A stretch of 64,000 nucleotides of DNA from Anodontia alba (Eukaryota; Mollusca; Bivalvia; Lucinida; Lucinidae): NCBI GenBank assembly GCA_964016985.1, contig OZ024828.1:12366610-12430609 (forward strand), read 5' to 3'. Of the stretch, positions 33,266 through 45,123 are shown piece by piece; the first letter of the stretch is position 1, and each line of letters begins with the position of its first letter. The position numbers were made by a program, and so were the translations under genes. The notes beneath the pieces were generated by a model. It made no database searches. It worked only from the letters and a program-made list of their open reading frames with translations, and was not told where the DNA came from.

Positions 33266-33486
33266 GTCGAAGCACAGCATTTCCTACAAGACTGCATGTG
33301 CGCCCAGCGAGGACTCGGAACAGCCTTACGCATCTACGCAGTCTGATCAGAGTCTTCGTGGGGCACTGTAGGCAGCCAAAGATCCCAAGCATCGTCAGGT
33401 AGATAGCGAAAACTGCGCATGCGCAGTCTGCGCTGAGTATTCGCTGGTAGTACATGCAATTTTGTAGAATATGCTAGTCCCCGGCT
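33266..33486. mobile_element. Family C variant with AGCATTTCCTAC ends
   Basis: AGCACAGCATTTCCTACAAG, GCGCCCAGCGAGGACTCGG and CAGTCTGATCAGAGTCTTCG, with right end TTTTGTAGAATATGCTAG. Same variant as 5365. Confidence 0.6.
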
Positions 33487-33599
33487 TATTTGTTATTTTA
33501 TAACAATGACTGATGACTGGCTGCTACAGAATATATTAAATTAACATATGAGCTGGGTAACAGATGGGCTAAAGAAGCGCTACAGAATTATTTTAAAAG

Positions 33600-34045
33600 C
33601 GTCTCTTAAGGGGAAATGATACACTTTCAGGGGGGAGATAACTCCGTAAAAATTGGTTTCGTCCAATTATGAAAAGAGGTCTATGCTAAAGAAAAATACC
33701 GTGTTTACCCTAAGTATTCGGAAACCATACTTGTTCTTAATTTTGAACAAGTACAATTTACTACCCGATGTTGCGTCTAAACTTTGCTGGATGAGTGGCA
33801 AACAGTGTAGACCCTGATGAGACGTAGCGTTTTGTGGCGTCTCATCTGGGTCTACACTGTTTGCTCAGACCTTTCTGTCCGAATATATACGGTAAATACG
33901 GTAATTCCTTTCTTATAAAGTACACCCATTTACCGGAGGGTCTTCGTGTAGAGTAAAGTAAACCGGAAGTCACAAAATTACCTCCCATTGCGAAATGGTG
34001 AAAACCCTACAAAGTGTATCCAATCCACTTAAAATCATCGATTTC
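33600..34045. mobile_element. Family K element interrupted by a B element
   Basis: GGGGAAATGATACACTTTCA and AGATAACTCCGTAAAAATTGG form the left half. TACACCCATTTACCGG and CGGAAGTCACAAAATTACC form the right half. An unrelated TIR element splits it at 33697-33901. Confidence 0.55.
33697..33901. mobile_element. TIR element with ACCGTATTTACCC ends and family B core
   Basis: ACCGTGTTTACCCTAAGTAT then TCGGA face TCCGAATATATACGGTAAAT then ACGGT. The core at 33798-33864 is GATGAGACG..CGTCTCATC between GCAAACAGTG and CACTGTTTGC. It is a complete 205-bp copy inserted in a family K element. Confidence 0.75.
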
Positions 34046-34736
34046 TTGGGAGAGTGCAGCCCAATACAGTCCAGAAAATGCGGCTTTGTGAGAAAGAGTA
34101 CCAAACGGGTACAAGTAAGAAACGAAGAATCCCAGCAAAATTAACCGCATTTCCAGACTGTTTTGTCACCAACTAAGGTATCATTTTCAGTACTGTTCAG
34201 GACAATCAGTGGCTAAGATTTATCAAGTTATCAACATTTCAAGTTTCCCTCGAATATGTGGAAAGACGATGCTGCATTTTTTACAATACGAAGATTAGAA
34301 AATTTATATTATCATTCTGACAAATACATGCTAAGCAAAGGCGCATACTAGACTTTGGTGCTGCTTATTAAATATATTCATAATATGAGCTAAGCAACAG
34401 TCGGTTATGAAAAGATATAACAGATTTTAACCCGTTAATACCGAAGAAGAATGGTAAGGCACAGATGACGAGCAAAAGCCTGGGAGAATGCTCACAGAAC
34501 ATTAATCTAACCCTCTAAGATAGGTGTTTCACTCTGTGATCTCGAAAACGTCGACATTGCTGTGTTTTCGCTCTGATCATGTAGACCATGATTATTAGAC
34601 AGTTCACCAGAATGACGTTGATCTACAGCTGACATCGAGTAACCTACATGTGAATCTAAGAATCCTCCAAAGAACATGTGTCTTCTTCGCTGTTACATTT
34701 ACGTTAAAATCATTGAGCATAATAATAATAATAATA

Positions 34737-35016
34737 CATTACGAAAACATGCCTGTTCAAATATACTGAAAATTTTACCTACTAACATGAAAATGTTCAG
34801 ATAAAAAGTTATGATATTTATCATATTACTGCTCAAAAACATTGAGTGTATGTACCCGTTACAACCGCCTCGGCGAGGCGGTTCTAACGAGTACCACAAT
34901 CTATGTTTATGAGCAGAAATAAGAAAAATGATGTATATCCCTATAAACTCCAGTTTTACTATTTAAAAGTGGGGTTCAAGGGGGTCAAAATATTATAGAG
35001 GCGTGTTTTCGTGATG
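34737..35016 (+). mobile_element. Family A MITE, copy 12, inside an AAT microsatellite
   Basis: The left flank is (AAT)n ending ...AATAATA; the right flank begins AATAATAATAATG. Removing the element plus one A restores a perfect AAT run. Loop CTCGGCGAG. From 34050 to 34700 nothing is recognised. Confidence 0.92.
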
Positions 35017-35033
35017 AATAATAATAATGTTTT

Positions 35034-35095
35034 ATTTAGCTAGGATAACTTATTTAGCGAATTTGCTAAATATGTTATCCTCGCTAAATAAAAAC

Positions 35096-35135
<40 letters not shown>

Positions 35136-35140
35136 GTCCT
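35034..35140. repeat. Inverted repeat followed by (ATT)n
   Basis: TTTAGCTAGGATAACTTATT faces ATATGTTATCCTCGCTAAA, then about thirteen ATT units to 35136. A T run lies at 35319-35350. Confidence 0.7.
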
Positions 35141-35316
35141 TGTCAAAATAATACAATGTTTACATATTTACTAAACAAAGGTTTAAGTAAGGAAAAATGT
35201 TCATAATACTATCTAGAAATCTTAAAATGCAACTATAATGATTCTTAAAATTATTGAAAAGTCTCTGATATGAGTATGTGATGTGATATAAAATCATGCT
35301 GTAAATGGCTTTTTTG

Positions 35317-35354
<38 letters not shown>

Positions 35355-35541
35355 GGGACATAAATAAGATGCTTGTCTTAAGTTAAACTGGACAACTAAG
35401 ATTATAAAATAAAGACGGGTTTTACCAACAACTCTGAATTCAGGAAGAGCTTTCATGAACACTCAATTGCTTTGTCACGAGCGAAAAGTTCTAGCGGCAC
35501 CCTAACAGAAGCAGAAACGACCAAGGTCCGTTTGTGTCAGT

Positions 35542-35790
35542 TCAGGGTACATGTGGCAGAGACCAATGTCCAAACAGTATGTCCCGAACCAGTGCCCGAC
35601 ATAGTACGACGCGGTGTATGGCGGCATCAGGCAGGCACAGGTGCTTAGGTATAATGGGTAAATGTCTTTCGGAAGTAACTACCTGACATTTTGTATGATT
35701 GCTATTGCATTTGGATCTGAACAATACATCCCAACGAAAGGCTACAATTAACAATTTAGAAGTAGTGGCTAAAAGTAAAACGTATTTCAT
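35542..35790 (-). CDS. Weak candidate: small frame with hydrophobic start
   Basis: The 82-codon frame begins MKYVLLLATTSKLLIVAF, which looks like a signal peptide, and contains four later cysteines. A possible donor CAG/GTAGTT lies after codon 39. It is free of the window's repeats. No family is recognised and no partner exon was found. An opposite-strand frame of similar length without ATG also exists, so chance is likely. Confidence 0.15.
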   Translation of the reverse strand: MKYVLLLATTSKLLIVAFRWDVLFRSKCNSNHTKCQVVTSERHLPIIPKHLCLPDAAIHRVVLCRALVRDILFGHWSLPHVP

Positions 35791-36289
35791 CTAGTTACGT
35801 ATATGTTGTTGCTAACATTACACAACAAAATGTCCTTAAACCTTTCAACCCTGAATAATTCAAATATAGGACTTCTATCGTTTAATTCAATGCGTCAATA
35901 ACATCAAAATGGGATGTTTAACAAAAAAAAAAAAAAAAAAAAAAAACAACTGAAGGCAAACAGTATACTAATAAAAATTCAAGAACCGATGGGGAAACAA
36001 TGTAGATCCTGATGAGAGGGATTATGGCCTATAGGGCGTTTGCAAGGTTTTCCTCCGATTTAACCAAGTAACCTAGTTTTGTATCCCACGTGATCAAGGA
36101 TGTGCATTTACGACGTTTGTTGAAAACGGTAAACTATAAATGTTAATATGACTGGTTAGCAGAATAAACAACCCTGAAACGTTTGTCGTGAGATTCACAT
36201 ATGTTTTTCACATATTTAAACTTTGTCGTCTCCAGAGCCATTATGCCGGTTTTGCAAACAATTAACCACAAAATCAATTCCCACCCATT

Positions 36290-36572
36290 TACATAAAACA
36301 AGTAAGAGAAAAGTCCAGGGAGTGTCACAATCACAAACCGAAGCCCTTCCCAGACACCAAGAGGAAGAGGAAACAGACAAAACCAAACAAGTGCAAATCG
36401 AACAAACGTACGAAAAGCACTAAAATTAGATCTCTCTTCCCCAAGCGAGGTAATCGCAACAAAATAACACAAGGTAAGACATAAAACAAATCGCCCCGTA
36501 GAATAAAGCACAAAGCAACAAAGAGCAAGACTAACACCGGGACCACCGCCTTAGAACGGTTACAGACGAAAC
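36290..36572 (+). repeat. Family G interspersed repeat, long version
   Basis: AAGTCCAGGGAGTG, CCAGACACCAAGAGGAAGAG, CAAATCGAACAAACGTACG, CTCTCTTCCCCAAGCGAGG and CCGCCTTAGAACGG are shared with 40780-41085 and, inverted, with 46944-47108. Minus frames of up to 122 codons here are not conserved in those copies. Confidence 0.6.
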
Positions 36573-36659
36573 GACTATATACATGTAACAGTAATGTGTT
36601 GATTAATGTGGCTTATAGAAAAAAACACACAAAAAAAAGAAAAGACAAGATAAACAAAC

Positions 36660-36765
36660 AATACAGTAACTTCACAGTAACCCCCCAACACCCCCCTCCA
36701 CCCCACCTCCCCCTTCCCCCCCCCCCCCCCCCAAAAAAAAAAAAAAAATAAAATAAAAAAAAAAT
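36660..36765. repeat. C-rich tract and A-rich tract
   Basis: Runs of C interrupted by A and T, then a pure C run, then A-rich sequence to 36765. Confidence 0.85.
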
Positions 36766-36819
36766 GAAAACTGCTAAAATTTAAATTTCTTTTGCATAAC
36801 TTTTACTAAAAGGCCCTAC

Positions 36820-36990
36820 AGAGTGGAGAAAAAAACTCTCTCAAACTCGTTTTGCTTCTCTTCTTAAACGGGGTTATTTCTGAAAGGGACGAATTTAGAG
36901 TACACCTATTTTCAGAATGAACAGGGTACAGGAAAGCATAAGTGTTTTCCCTTGTTTAAAAAAGCTGATACAGGTGTATCATGTCACCTT
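36820..36990. mobile_element. Family K element, diverged
   Basis: GTTTTGCTTCTCTTCTTAAA, GAGTACACCTATTTTCAGAA and GTACAGGAAAGCATAAG keep the K order. The central palindrome is lost. Confidence 0.35.
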
Positions 36991-36999
36991 AAAGGCAAG

Positions 37000-37950
37000 G
37001 CTTAAAAAGGACAAATATAAAGAAATTTAAAATATTCCTGGTTTCAGGGTGTTGATAGAATGCTTTAAGAGAATTATTTTGTTTAAAACCCCATCAAAAA
37101 ATTCCAATCCAATCAAAAGTTATGGTGATTAATTTACGATACCTACCTTTTTTCCTGTTAGAGTAACCTCACTTGGATTGTGTATTGATTAAGGCCCACA
37201 ATGCAATATTCTGTGATGTCATAGTGCAACTTAAATTTTAAATTGAAATTTTAAACAGGAATATTCTGCATTTCCTTATATGCTACACAGTTTTTCTCCT
37301 TAACCATTATTGAAATTGGTCTCTGTCCACAAATAAGTCCATGAATAGAGAATTTAACTCAAAATTTAATCTGTTATTTAAATCTAAAGCTAAATTTTAA
37401 AATGTTTAAAACTTGACTAATATTAAATTTTTCGTAAGTTTTATTAATAATAGTGAATTTTGGGTGTATATCATATAAATGAATACCAAAAAAGTCAATT
37501 TTGGCTAATTATTAAGCATTGTAACTGGATTTTAAATTATTTAAATGAAATTTTTAAATTTGAAATGTAACACTTTAAACGGAAAATAAGAGCTAAATTC
37601 CTTTGTATATTAGTTTAAAGGAGCTGAATAAATTAAACAATATGAAAACTGAATTGATGCAGATTAAAGAGCAAAAAATATTGGCAATTTAAAAAAGTTT
37701 AAAATTTTACTGTTCCCTTATGATGTCATAAAAAGGCTCATGAATATTAATGAGGCAGCCTGAATTCAATCCTCTTGGATGTTAAATATCAAATTTCAAA
37801 TCGCAATATTTCAGAAACCGTTTAAGATAATTTGATGCGGTTTTCGGCAGTCACCTCCTTACCGAATTGCCCTTAAATATTTAGTAGAATTAAAACCTTT
37901 ATATTTGCCCTTTATTAATTAACCTACTGAAAGGCAACGGTAACTAAGTA
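37000..37950. other. AT-rich stretch, nothing recognised
   Basis: No repeat of the window's families, no frame over 60 codons and no splice-framed exon stands out. Many short A/T-rich words (TTTAAATT-type) recur. Confidence 0.6.
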
Positions 37951-38145
37951 GGGAAATATAAAAGTGAAAAGTATTGTTCACTTATACTTACGACAGGGTT
38001 TTCAAGAAGGTCACCATCTAAATCTTTCAATGGACTTTGCGGCTTTCTGCACCTGGATTGCAAAAAATAGGATATACATGTATGACGAGTATTGCAAGGA
38101 AACATTTATAGCAGTTTGCTTCTTTAACAACACAAATAAAAATCT

Positions 38146-38370
38146 GGGCCCAGTTGTTCAAAGCTAACGACGTCGTTAGTTAACGATTCGTTAAAATTTA
38201 CCTCGAGTGATACGCAAATATGCTGAAATTTTTTGCTGAAAAAATGTGAGTAGCTTTTGCATTTTTCAGCAAAAAATTTCAGAAAATAGTATATTGAATC
38301 CGCTAAAATAGTTAACGAAATGTCCCTTAACGAGCTCGTTAAGCTAACGACGCTTTGAACAACTGGGCCC
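38146..38370. mobile_element. Family J TIR element, copy 2, complete
   Basis: GGGCCCAGTTGTTCAAAGCT faces GCTTTGAACAACTGGGCCC. Next inward, TAACGACGTCGTTAGTTAAC sits opposite TTAACGAGCTCGTTAAGC. The central stem is TTTTTTGCTGAAAAAATG facing CATTTTTCAGCAAAAAA. Confidence 0.82.
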
Positions 38371-38925
38371 TGAAAGGTCCCTTTGAAAAAAAGAACGCAC
38401 AAACGAACATACATGAGGTTTTATGAAGTCATTTCATATACGCGAGTGTGTAGTTTGCGATACTTTATACGTCCCCACCTCCCCTAGACTTGTAAAATCT
38501 GTAAAAATGTTGGTCACGGAAATTTATTCATAATGGTATCTTTTTATAACGTACTATGAATTAATGTATCCTTCGTCTCAATTATTATATTTCTCGTCAG
38601 CTATCTCATCAGACATCAGATCTGGTCAATTGTCATGTAAGAAATATATTTATTGCCCATTTGTATAACAGTACACTAATGCTACCACTAGATGCTGATA
38701 ACAGCAGTTCAGCTCTGACCGCAAGAAAAGGTAAATTACCCTCATAAAGTTCCGTCCAGCAGGTAAAAGAAATTAGGTTTCGTGCATTTACAGAATGAAG
38801 AGTGCGCTTGTAACTTTCTTTTAATTTGGGATAAAGCTTGATTTTAGATTAACGTAAAATTAGTGTTCTACATGGAATAAAGCATACCGAATGCATTTTT
38901 GGTATTTTTAAAATATTAGGATACT

Positions 38926-39715
38926 GCACTTTTGAAGGGTCTCTGAACAAAGTGTGTATAGTAGGTTATAAATAGTGCCAAGGAGGGGCTATTTGATTTG
39001 CTGGAGAAGTGGGTGGCTGGGGAGTGTGTGTGTTCATCTTTGTTTAAGATATCAGAAAACAGAATTAAGATAATTTCACTATATACAGAATATAAATGTA
39101 GATACTAAAAACCAGTATTTTGTTTTCAAAATTATACATCCGGCTTTCCGTCCTGCTCAATGTCCTATTGTCCTCAATTTAAGTTCTTAAGCAGAGAACA
39201 AAAGAACAATAAGCAGGACGGAAATGAAGATTAAAGGGGTCGTTTATCCGACAATAGTCTGAACAGTTACCGTCACAACAAATGACTTAGAACACAGACT
39301 AGTAAACTGCATTTTTGAAAGGTCTCTAAACAAAGTGTGTATATAGGTTATTAAAAGCGCCAGGAAGGGAGCATTTGATATTTTGGAGAGGTGGGTGGCT
39401 GGGTTTTTTGTGTTGAGGTTTTACGGCCCAGTCAACCCAATGGGGTCATGTCGAGCACGGTCAGTTTACCTAACCACACGTTTAATGGGCTGGGATGTGC
39501 TCACGCTGTTTAAGATATTTAAAACAAAAAATAATAATAAATAAAGATAACTTTCACTAAATATTAAATATAAATTTAGATATAAAGCCCTTCTTAAAAC
39601 CAGTATGTTGTTTTCAAAATTGTGCATCTGGCTTTCAGTCCTGCTCCATGTTCTGTGGTTCTCAACTTAAGTACTTAAGCTGAGAACAATTGAACAATAA
39701 GTAGGACGGAAGTGA
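38926..39715. repeat. Tandem duplication of ~350 bp
   Basis: Unit 1 (about 38930-39238) and unit 2 (about 39301-39715) share AGGGTCTCTGAACAAAGTGT (AAAGGTCTCTAAACAAAGTG), GTGGGTGGCTGGG, CCAGTAT(T/G)TTGTTTTCAAAA and GCAGGACGGAA/GTAGGACGGAAGTGAAG. Each contains a CTTAAG-centred AGAACAA palindrome. A SINE fragment interrupts unit 2. From 38400 to 38920 nothing is recognised. Confidence 0.65.
39397..39494 (-). mobile_element. SINE, short 3' fragment in minus orientation
   Basis: TTGTGTTGAGGTTTTACGGC through CAGTTTACCTAACCACACG is the inverse of the SINE 3' end. A T run marks its tail. GGCTGGG occurs on both sides (39397-39403, 39488-39494) and may be the target duplication. Confidence 0.75.
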
Positions 39716-39933
39716 AGAGAAAATGGGTGATTTTTCTAGCAAATGACTCAGAACACAGACTGGTAAATATTATAAACATTCTATTATTCTTATTCAAACA
39801 AATATATTATTATCATTATTAATCAATATTATTACTATTATTATTACTTTTATTATTATAATTATAATTATTATTACTGTTATTAGAGGGACGCGAGTAG
39901 AAATACACTACAAGATATTTTTGTGACCATATC

Positions 39934-40008
39934 GTCACCTTAGCGCAAAAAATCAATAACTCCTTAAATATTTTAATGGAGTTATTGACGTTTTGCGCTA
40001 AGGTGACA
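39934..40008. repeat. Perfect-type inverted repeat
   Basis: GTCACCTTAGCGCAAAA and TCAATAACTCC face GGAGTTATTGA and TTTTGCGCTAAGGTGAC, with a TTAAATATTTTAAT loop. The 165-codon minus frame over this region ends in low-complexity Asn and is not a gene. Confidence 0.8.
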
Positions 40009-40321
40009 GTATGTAATGTAATTTTTGGAAGTTTCGATTTCGTAACAAAATAGAGCTTTATAATAGAAACAAAATCACAATTTATGATTATCAATTTATT
40101 TCCAGAGTTCAGAAAAAACTTATGAGAACTCATATACCATAGCAAAAAGGAGGATATCGCATCCTTTTGATAGTCTGCTTTTGTCAAGAAATGCAACACA
40201 ATAGACGTTACTTTTAAGATTACAAGAACATGTTTAATTACTGATACTGTAAATATCCAAGTTATTATAAGGTAAACAGTGCAACTAGGCCAAACAATGT
40301 AAACTTTCATGTACATACACT

Positions 40322-40345
40322 ACATACACACACACACGCACACAC

Positions 40346-40391
<46 letters not shown>
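40322..40391. repeat. (CA)n and (GA)n microsatellites
   Basis: ACACACACGCACACACAGAC leads into about 21 GA units. Confidence 0.9.
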
Positions 40392-40395
<4 letters not shown>

Positions 40396-40409
40396 GCGGA
40401 CAGCCTAGT

Positions 40410-40646
40410 ATGACGTCATTCACTGACCCGGATTCTGTGGAAGATATGAATACTGCTGCTGAAAGTGAATTTATTGAGTTTACACACAAAATCAGATCTT
40501 ATCTAAAGTACTGCCTCTTGAAACTGGTGTTAAATGTTATACAGAATTTGGAACACAGAAAAGGACATCTTTTGCCAGGAGCCTATAAGGACAAAAGGAA
40601 CTCAACAAAATTAACTAGAATTTCAATGGGTTTTGAGACGTTTTAA
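40410..40646 (+). CDS. Weak candidate: 78-codon frame after the GA repeat
   Basis: ATG lies within a CRE-like TGACGTCA. The start is acidic (MTSFTDPDSVEDMNTAAESE), followed by FIEFTHKIRSYLK and LKLVLNVIQNLE, which could form helices. No repeats are involved and no family is recognised. A GTAATG-type donor is not evident. It may be a first exon or chance. Confidence 0.2.
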   Translation: MTSFTDPDSVEDMNTAAESEFIEFTHKIRSYLKYCLLKLVLNVIQNLEHRKGHLLPGAYKDKRNSTKLTRISMGFETF

Positions 40647-40779
40647 GACTTTGTTTTATCATTTTACTTTTCACTTCATGGATTGCAAGTTCGATCCTAG
40701 CCCGATAAGACATGCACCAAGATTCTGCTCGTAATGCTACTTTGCCATCCAATTAAATGTACATGTACCAAGTACAATT

Positions 40780-41085
40780 CAAAAAAAAGTAACAGAAAAG
40801 TCCAGGGAGTGCCACAATCACAAGCCGCAGCCCTTTCCAGACATCAAGAGGAGAGAAAACAGACAAAACCAAACAAGCGCAAATCGAACAAACATACGAA
40901 AAACCCTAAGATTAGCTCTCTCTTCCCTAAACGAGGTAATCGCAATGCTCAAAGGACTGAAAAACACAAGAACAAAATAACACCAGACAAGACTAAAACA
41001 ATTCGGTTCGTAGAATAACCACAAAGCAACAAAGAGTAAGACTAACAGCGGGACCACCACCTTAGAACAGTCAGTAGTGGTGGTT
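40780..41085 (+). repeat. Family G interspersed repeat
   Basis: Very similar to 36290-36572 (AAAGTCCAGGGAGTGCCACA, CTCTCTTCCCTAAACGAGG, CCACCTTAGAACAGTCAGTA). A tRNA-like B-box scrap (AAGTTCGATCCTAG) precedes it at 40687. From 41100 to 41960 only a faint C-type piece at 41600-41690 is seen. Confidence 0.6.
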
Positions 41086-41961
41086 TAAGGCATTTTAACA
41101 GATAGCAAACTTCACCCTGGGTCCCGATGCTGCTCTTAACACAGAAATACATAAAAATTCGGTTCGCATAAAGGCTCCCAACTCAGTCAATGCATCAAAG
41201 CGAAAACATAAAAATCAAATTAATCACTATGAAAAACAAGGACGAGTACTCATGGCTAATTCTACTGTGAGCCCGAGTAGATGAAAACCAATAGATGAAC
41301 AAACCAGTCTGTTCAGCTAAAACGTTTAGCAAGAACCTTCAAACTTCCTACATAGCAAACATATATATAACAATCTAAGCAGCGAACAAACCTGTGTTGA
41401 TCAGATTGCATGGACGTATTTTAGTAGGATGAACCCCCGACCCCATTTAGTGAGCAACCATTTGAGCCGATTTGCGAGATTATGGCATTTTTTGTCCTCA
41501 GTTAACGTACAATTCACGAACGCATGTGTGGCTATCAAGGGCCAATAGATGTCTGATATTCGGTTGAAGCCACCTTCTACTTCCATACTTCATGTTTGCG
41601 AACAGAAAAGGCTCTGGTGAGACCGCGCGAAAGTGCAGGCTCGCCTGAGTGTTCTCTAGCCGCCTATATGATTAGTTCCACAATCGCACAGGCTGTGGTT
41701 CAAATCAAATTCTGACTTGTATAGGGAGATTTTTAAAACACAAAATTCGGGACCAAATTTAGCAGCAAGAATATCCAGGACCAGGGTACATACTATAGTA
41801 TGCAATGTTCAGCAAATGATAAAAAGGCAGGATTGCGTCGTGGAAAGAAATCTAGACCTAATGACATCTTCCGCACCCCAACCAAACAAATCAGTTGATC
41901 GCTCACCTATTCGTTTATTAACCCTTTTCCTGACAGTTGCATTTGTTCTAAGACCTCTTTC

Positions 41962-41963
<2 letters not shown>

Positions 41964-41998
<35 letters not shown>
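41964..41998. repeat. (CT)n microsatellite
   Basis: About 17 CT units. The frames on both strands across it are artefacts. Confidence 0.95.
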
Positions 41999-41999
<1 letters not shown>

Positions 42000-42051
42000 A
42001 AAAAACATTCAGTTTATCAGAATTTGTGCTGATTATATGCATATACCCTTT

Positions 42052-42250
42052 ATTCTCTCCCTTCCGCTGATTCAAGAAGGGCAGATGTCAGTTTTTGGTG
42101 AAAGAATGTGCACAATACTGGTTAACCGCTTAGAGGACTAGTTAAGCCTGCCCAGTAAACTGCCCAGTGTGGTTAGGTAAACTGACCGCGCTCGACATGA
42201 CTCCATTGGGTTGACTGGGCCGTAAAACCTCAAAACAAACACAAACAAAC
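42052..42250 (+). mobile_element. SINE, 5'-truncated copy
   Basis: TTCTCTCCCTTCCGCTGATTC begins the match to 5170 onward. It contains a small internal duplication (CTGCCCAGT) and ends in an AAAC-type tail. It starts close to the CT repeat. From 42260 to 42840 no known family is seen, though CTGGCCAGTTA occurs twice (42391, 42531). Confidence 0.82.
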
Positions 42251-43759
42251 CTGGTCCGTCTCATGGAGTGCCCAGAATTATGGTTTCAAAACACTTATGC
42301 AGATTTTGTAAATGTTCCTTGTGTATACAACTGATTACCTGCTGTCTTATATACACAAAAATCTTGTTTCCAGAATGATATTACATCTGCTGGCCAGTTA
42401 TTAAATTAAGGCCGTCTTGATGTTACAACCATATGACAGGTCCTTCAGAATCATAGTTATATATTATCACCCTTTGGGGGCATTAAGCGATACTTTGCTC
42501 CTCAGAGGCATATCAGCTACCCTGGCCAGTTAGTATGTAATCATTCACCTTTATCACAAGTGCTTGGTGAGCATTCTTTAAATAAAAATGAGCTGGAGCA
42601 TCGTGAAACTAAAAATAATGACACATACATTATATTATTTATCTCCAATATAGATATTTAAGAGAAAAATGGATACTTACAACTTCCTTATACAATGGGC
42701 TTCATCAATTTATATTGCTCCCAGTAGCTTCTGCTGCTAGAGCAATCACTGTCTTTCAGCACTTGCCCAGAATGGTTTCTGGGCGTGTGATCAAAATGTC
42801 ATAATGCCCCTTTTCTATTTCATCAAAACTTCTAGACCTTCGGCCAGCTATAGACCACCCTCAACCCCACCACAACCCCGCCTCCTCCCGGGTAATCTTG
42901 TACATTATGATTTTCTGAAACTACATTATACATGAATCAAAATGACACATGTTAGCCCTCTGATGATGTGGGGATGGGGGCGCGTTTGCGTGTACTAGCC
43001 ATGTTACCAACGTTACCCTCAAAACAATGAAAATAATTTGATGTAAATATTAAGTATCCAGATTGTTACTTACTAACATCTTTTTGCTACCAATGCATGT
43101 GGTTATATAAAGACAGGTATCTCAGTGTGTTGAGCTGTCAATGACTTGTTTATTATCTGTTACATACGTTACTAAAAGTCATAAACCTCATGTATATGTT
43201 TCCAGATACAACGTTTCAGACGATTATGACCAGGATGTGACTAGAAATTAAATATTATGCTGTTTTACAATAGATAAACACTATTTGGCTTCGTTTGTAC
43301 ATCAAGAAATAAAAACAAACCAGCTTGACTAAGCAAATGACCTAAGAAGGTAGTTACTTAAAAACAGCCTAAACTTCTTTTCTGAAAAGTATCTTTATTT
43401 CACATTTCTTAACATCTTATTTGCTATGGTTGCATTTAGTACAATGTATTTAACTATTCTGATTGGTTAAATGCATTATATTCTTTGAATGAATGCTTTA
43501 TTAACTTCTTAAAATGTTATATAAGTAACTTTTTGAGTGATACTTTATCTGTATTGTGTAAAGTGGCTGTTGATACTTTGAACATAAAGGTGAAGGCAAA
43601 TTAGCTCTATAATTCTTTAAATAACAAACATAGTAAATTATTTCTCAGTTACTTTATGTTTGGTGATTTAAGTGAAGAAAACTCGCCACTTTTCGGCTGG
43701 TGTATCTGATTGGTGATTTTATCTTTAAAATAGTAAAATGTACCCTATAACAAAGAAAA

Positions 43760-43760
43760 A

Positions 43761-43791
<31 letters not shown>
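43760..43791. repeat. Poly(A) tract
   Basis: About 30 As within the 42842-49222 structure. Confidence 0.9.
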
Positions 43792-43792
<1 letters not shown>

Positions 43793-44520
43793 AAACAGAA
43801 ATATCCCCTTTTTCATAATACTGACATGATATGAACACTTCGTTGCTTATGTTCTATGCATAAAGCTGATTTTCGAAAACTTAAATCCATCTAGACTTCC
43901 AGAGATATTGCAAACCTAATACTGTTACATACGTTATATATCAGTTTAAGTGCTGTGATATCAGGACACTATTTCCTATAGAGAGTGTTTGCAGGAGAAA
44001 TCTCTTCAGTAAAGCTCCATCAATGAAAGTAATGTATACTTTTCTAATATCAACTAGAATCATGCATAATGAATAAAGTGAAAACAAACATTCAGAGAAC
44101 ACAAATTATTCAAGGAGACTGTTCATTATTTAAGTTTACATAAAAATGCAGTGGCAATCACGCTGATAATAACATCACACATGTATCAACACTAGTCTAC
44201 AATATTAAGTCATCTTTAAGATGCAGCCAAATACAAAGCATGCACGCTCTGGCACTTCTCTGTTGCCACAATGTATACAATAAAACATTTCATGCTGACA
44301 AGAAGACAGTTTGCTTCAATAAAATCTGCTTATTATGAAATAACGTGTACAAGCAACACATATGGGTCAGTCGTACATAATATAATTTTTTCTTTTTTTT
44401 AATCTCCCCGTAACTTGATGTGTAGAGGGTCGGGGAGGACCATCCCTCCACACATTTTACAATAATACAATGCAAAATGAAACATTATAACCTTTCTCTC
44501 ACAACTCTCTTTCCTATATG

Positions 44521-45123
44521 TTTTTTTTTTTTTTTTAATCATGCGAAAAAAAGCTTACTTCATGCATTTTGAGAATATGGATACTGGGAACAATTGTATA
44601 GGAATAACAGAAAGGATAGGAAAGAAGTAGTGAAGAATAGATAGAGAAGGTGTGGGATAAGAGCTCAACACCGGCTGAAGTCTTTTTAGTTCTAAGCATT
44701 TCAGGTCTGCCATTTACATAAGTAGGTCATGATAGTTTTGCCATTTTGTTCGAAATGCATCGTATTTTCCTTCAAAAAATGGATGTTTGATTTTGTGTTT
44801 GATATAGTAACTTTAGTCTGTGTTTTTAACACTGTAAGATTCAAATTGTTTTTGCTGCACCTTGAGTAGTACATATAATGTTCTATTTCCAACGGGATTA
44901 ATTTGTAAGCATCATTTACTTGATCTTTGTATAAACCAAACAGGAATGCCTTTATATTAAGATCAATACGTAGGTTTTGTTGGTTTAACCAAGTAAAAGC
45001 TTCCTTTAGGAATTTATTAACATATTCACACTGCCAGAAAAAGTGCTCAATAGTTTCGTCCTCTAGTGAGCAAAAGGTATATTTTGAGTTGTAATTAAGC
45101 TTTATTTTAGTTGTAAGTAAGCT
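44521..45123 (-). pseudogene. 5'-truncated LINE with ORF2 C-terminus
   Basis: On the minus strand an open frame from about 45123 to the TGA at 44701 encodes ~140 residues. It contains the LINE C-terminal motif FCSLEDETIEHFFWQCEYV: Cys, then an ETIEH box, then His and Cys. It continues NKFLKEAFTWLNQ. This region follows the reverse transcriptase domain in Jockey/CR1/L1-type LINEs; RT and endonuclease parts are absent. The 3' UTR runs to a pure A run (T on the plus strand) at 44521-44536, marking the 3' end. A small duplication of AAGCTTTATTTT sits at the truncated 5' end. The clade cannot be told from this piece. Confidence 0.75.

Noticed and set aside
36143..36546. Minus frames of 122 and 71 codons with hydrophobic stretches
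   Set aside because: They lie in family G; the related copies at 40780 and 46944 do not keep either frame.
39819..40316. 165-codon minus frame with hydrophobic start
   Set aside because: It runs through an inverted repeat and ends in a TTA/ATT-derived Asn-rich tail. No splice or homology support.
40307..40489. 60-codon minus frame with LSLSLS and CVCVC runs
   Set aside because: Translation of GA and CA microsatellites.
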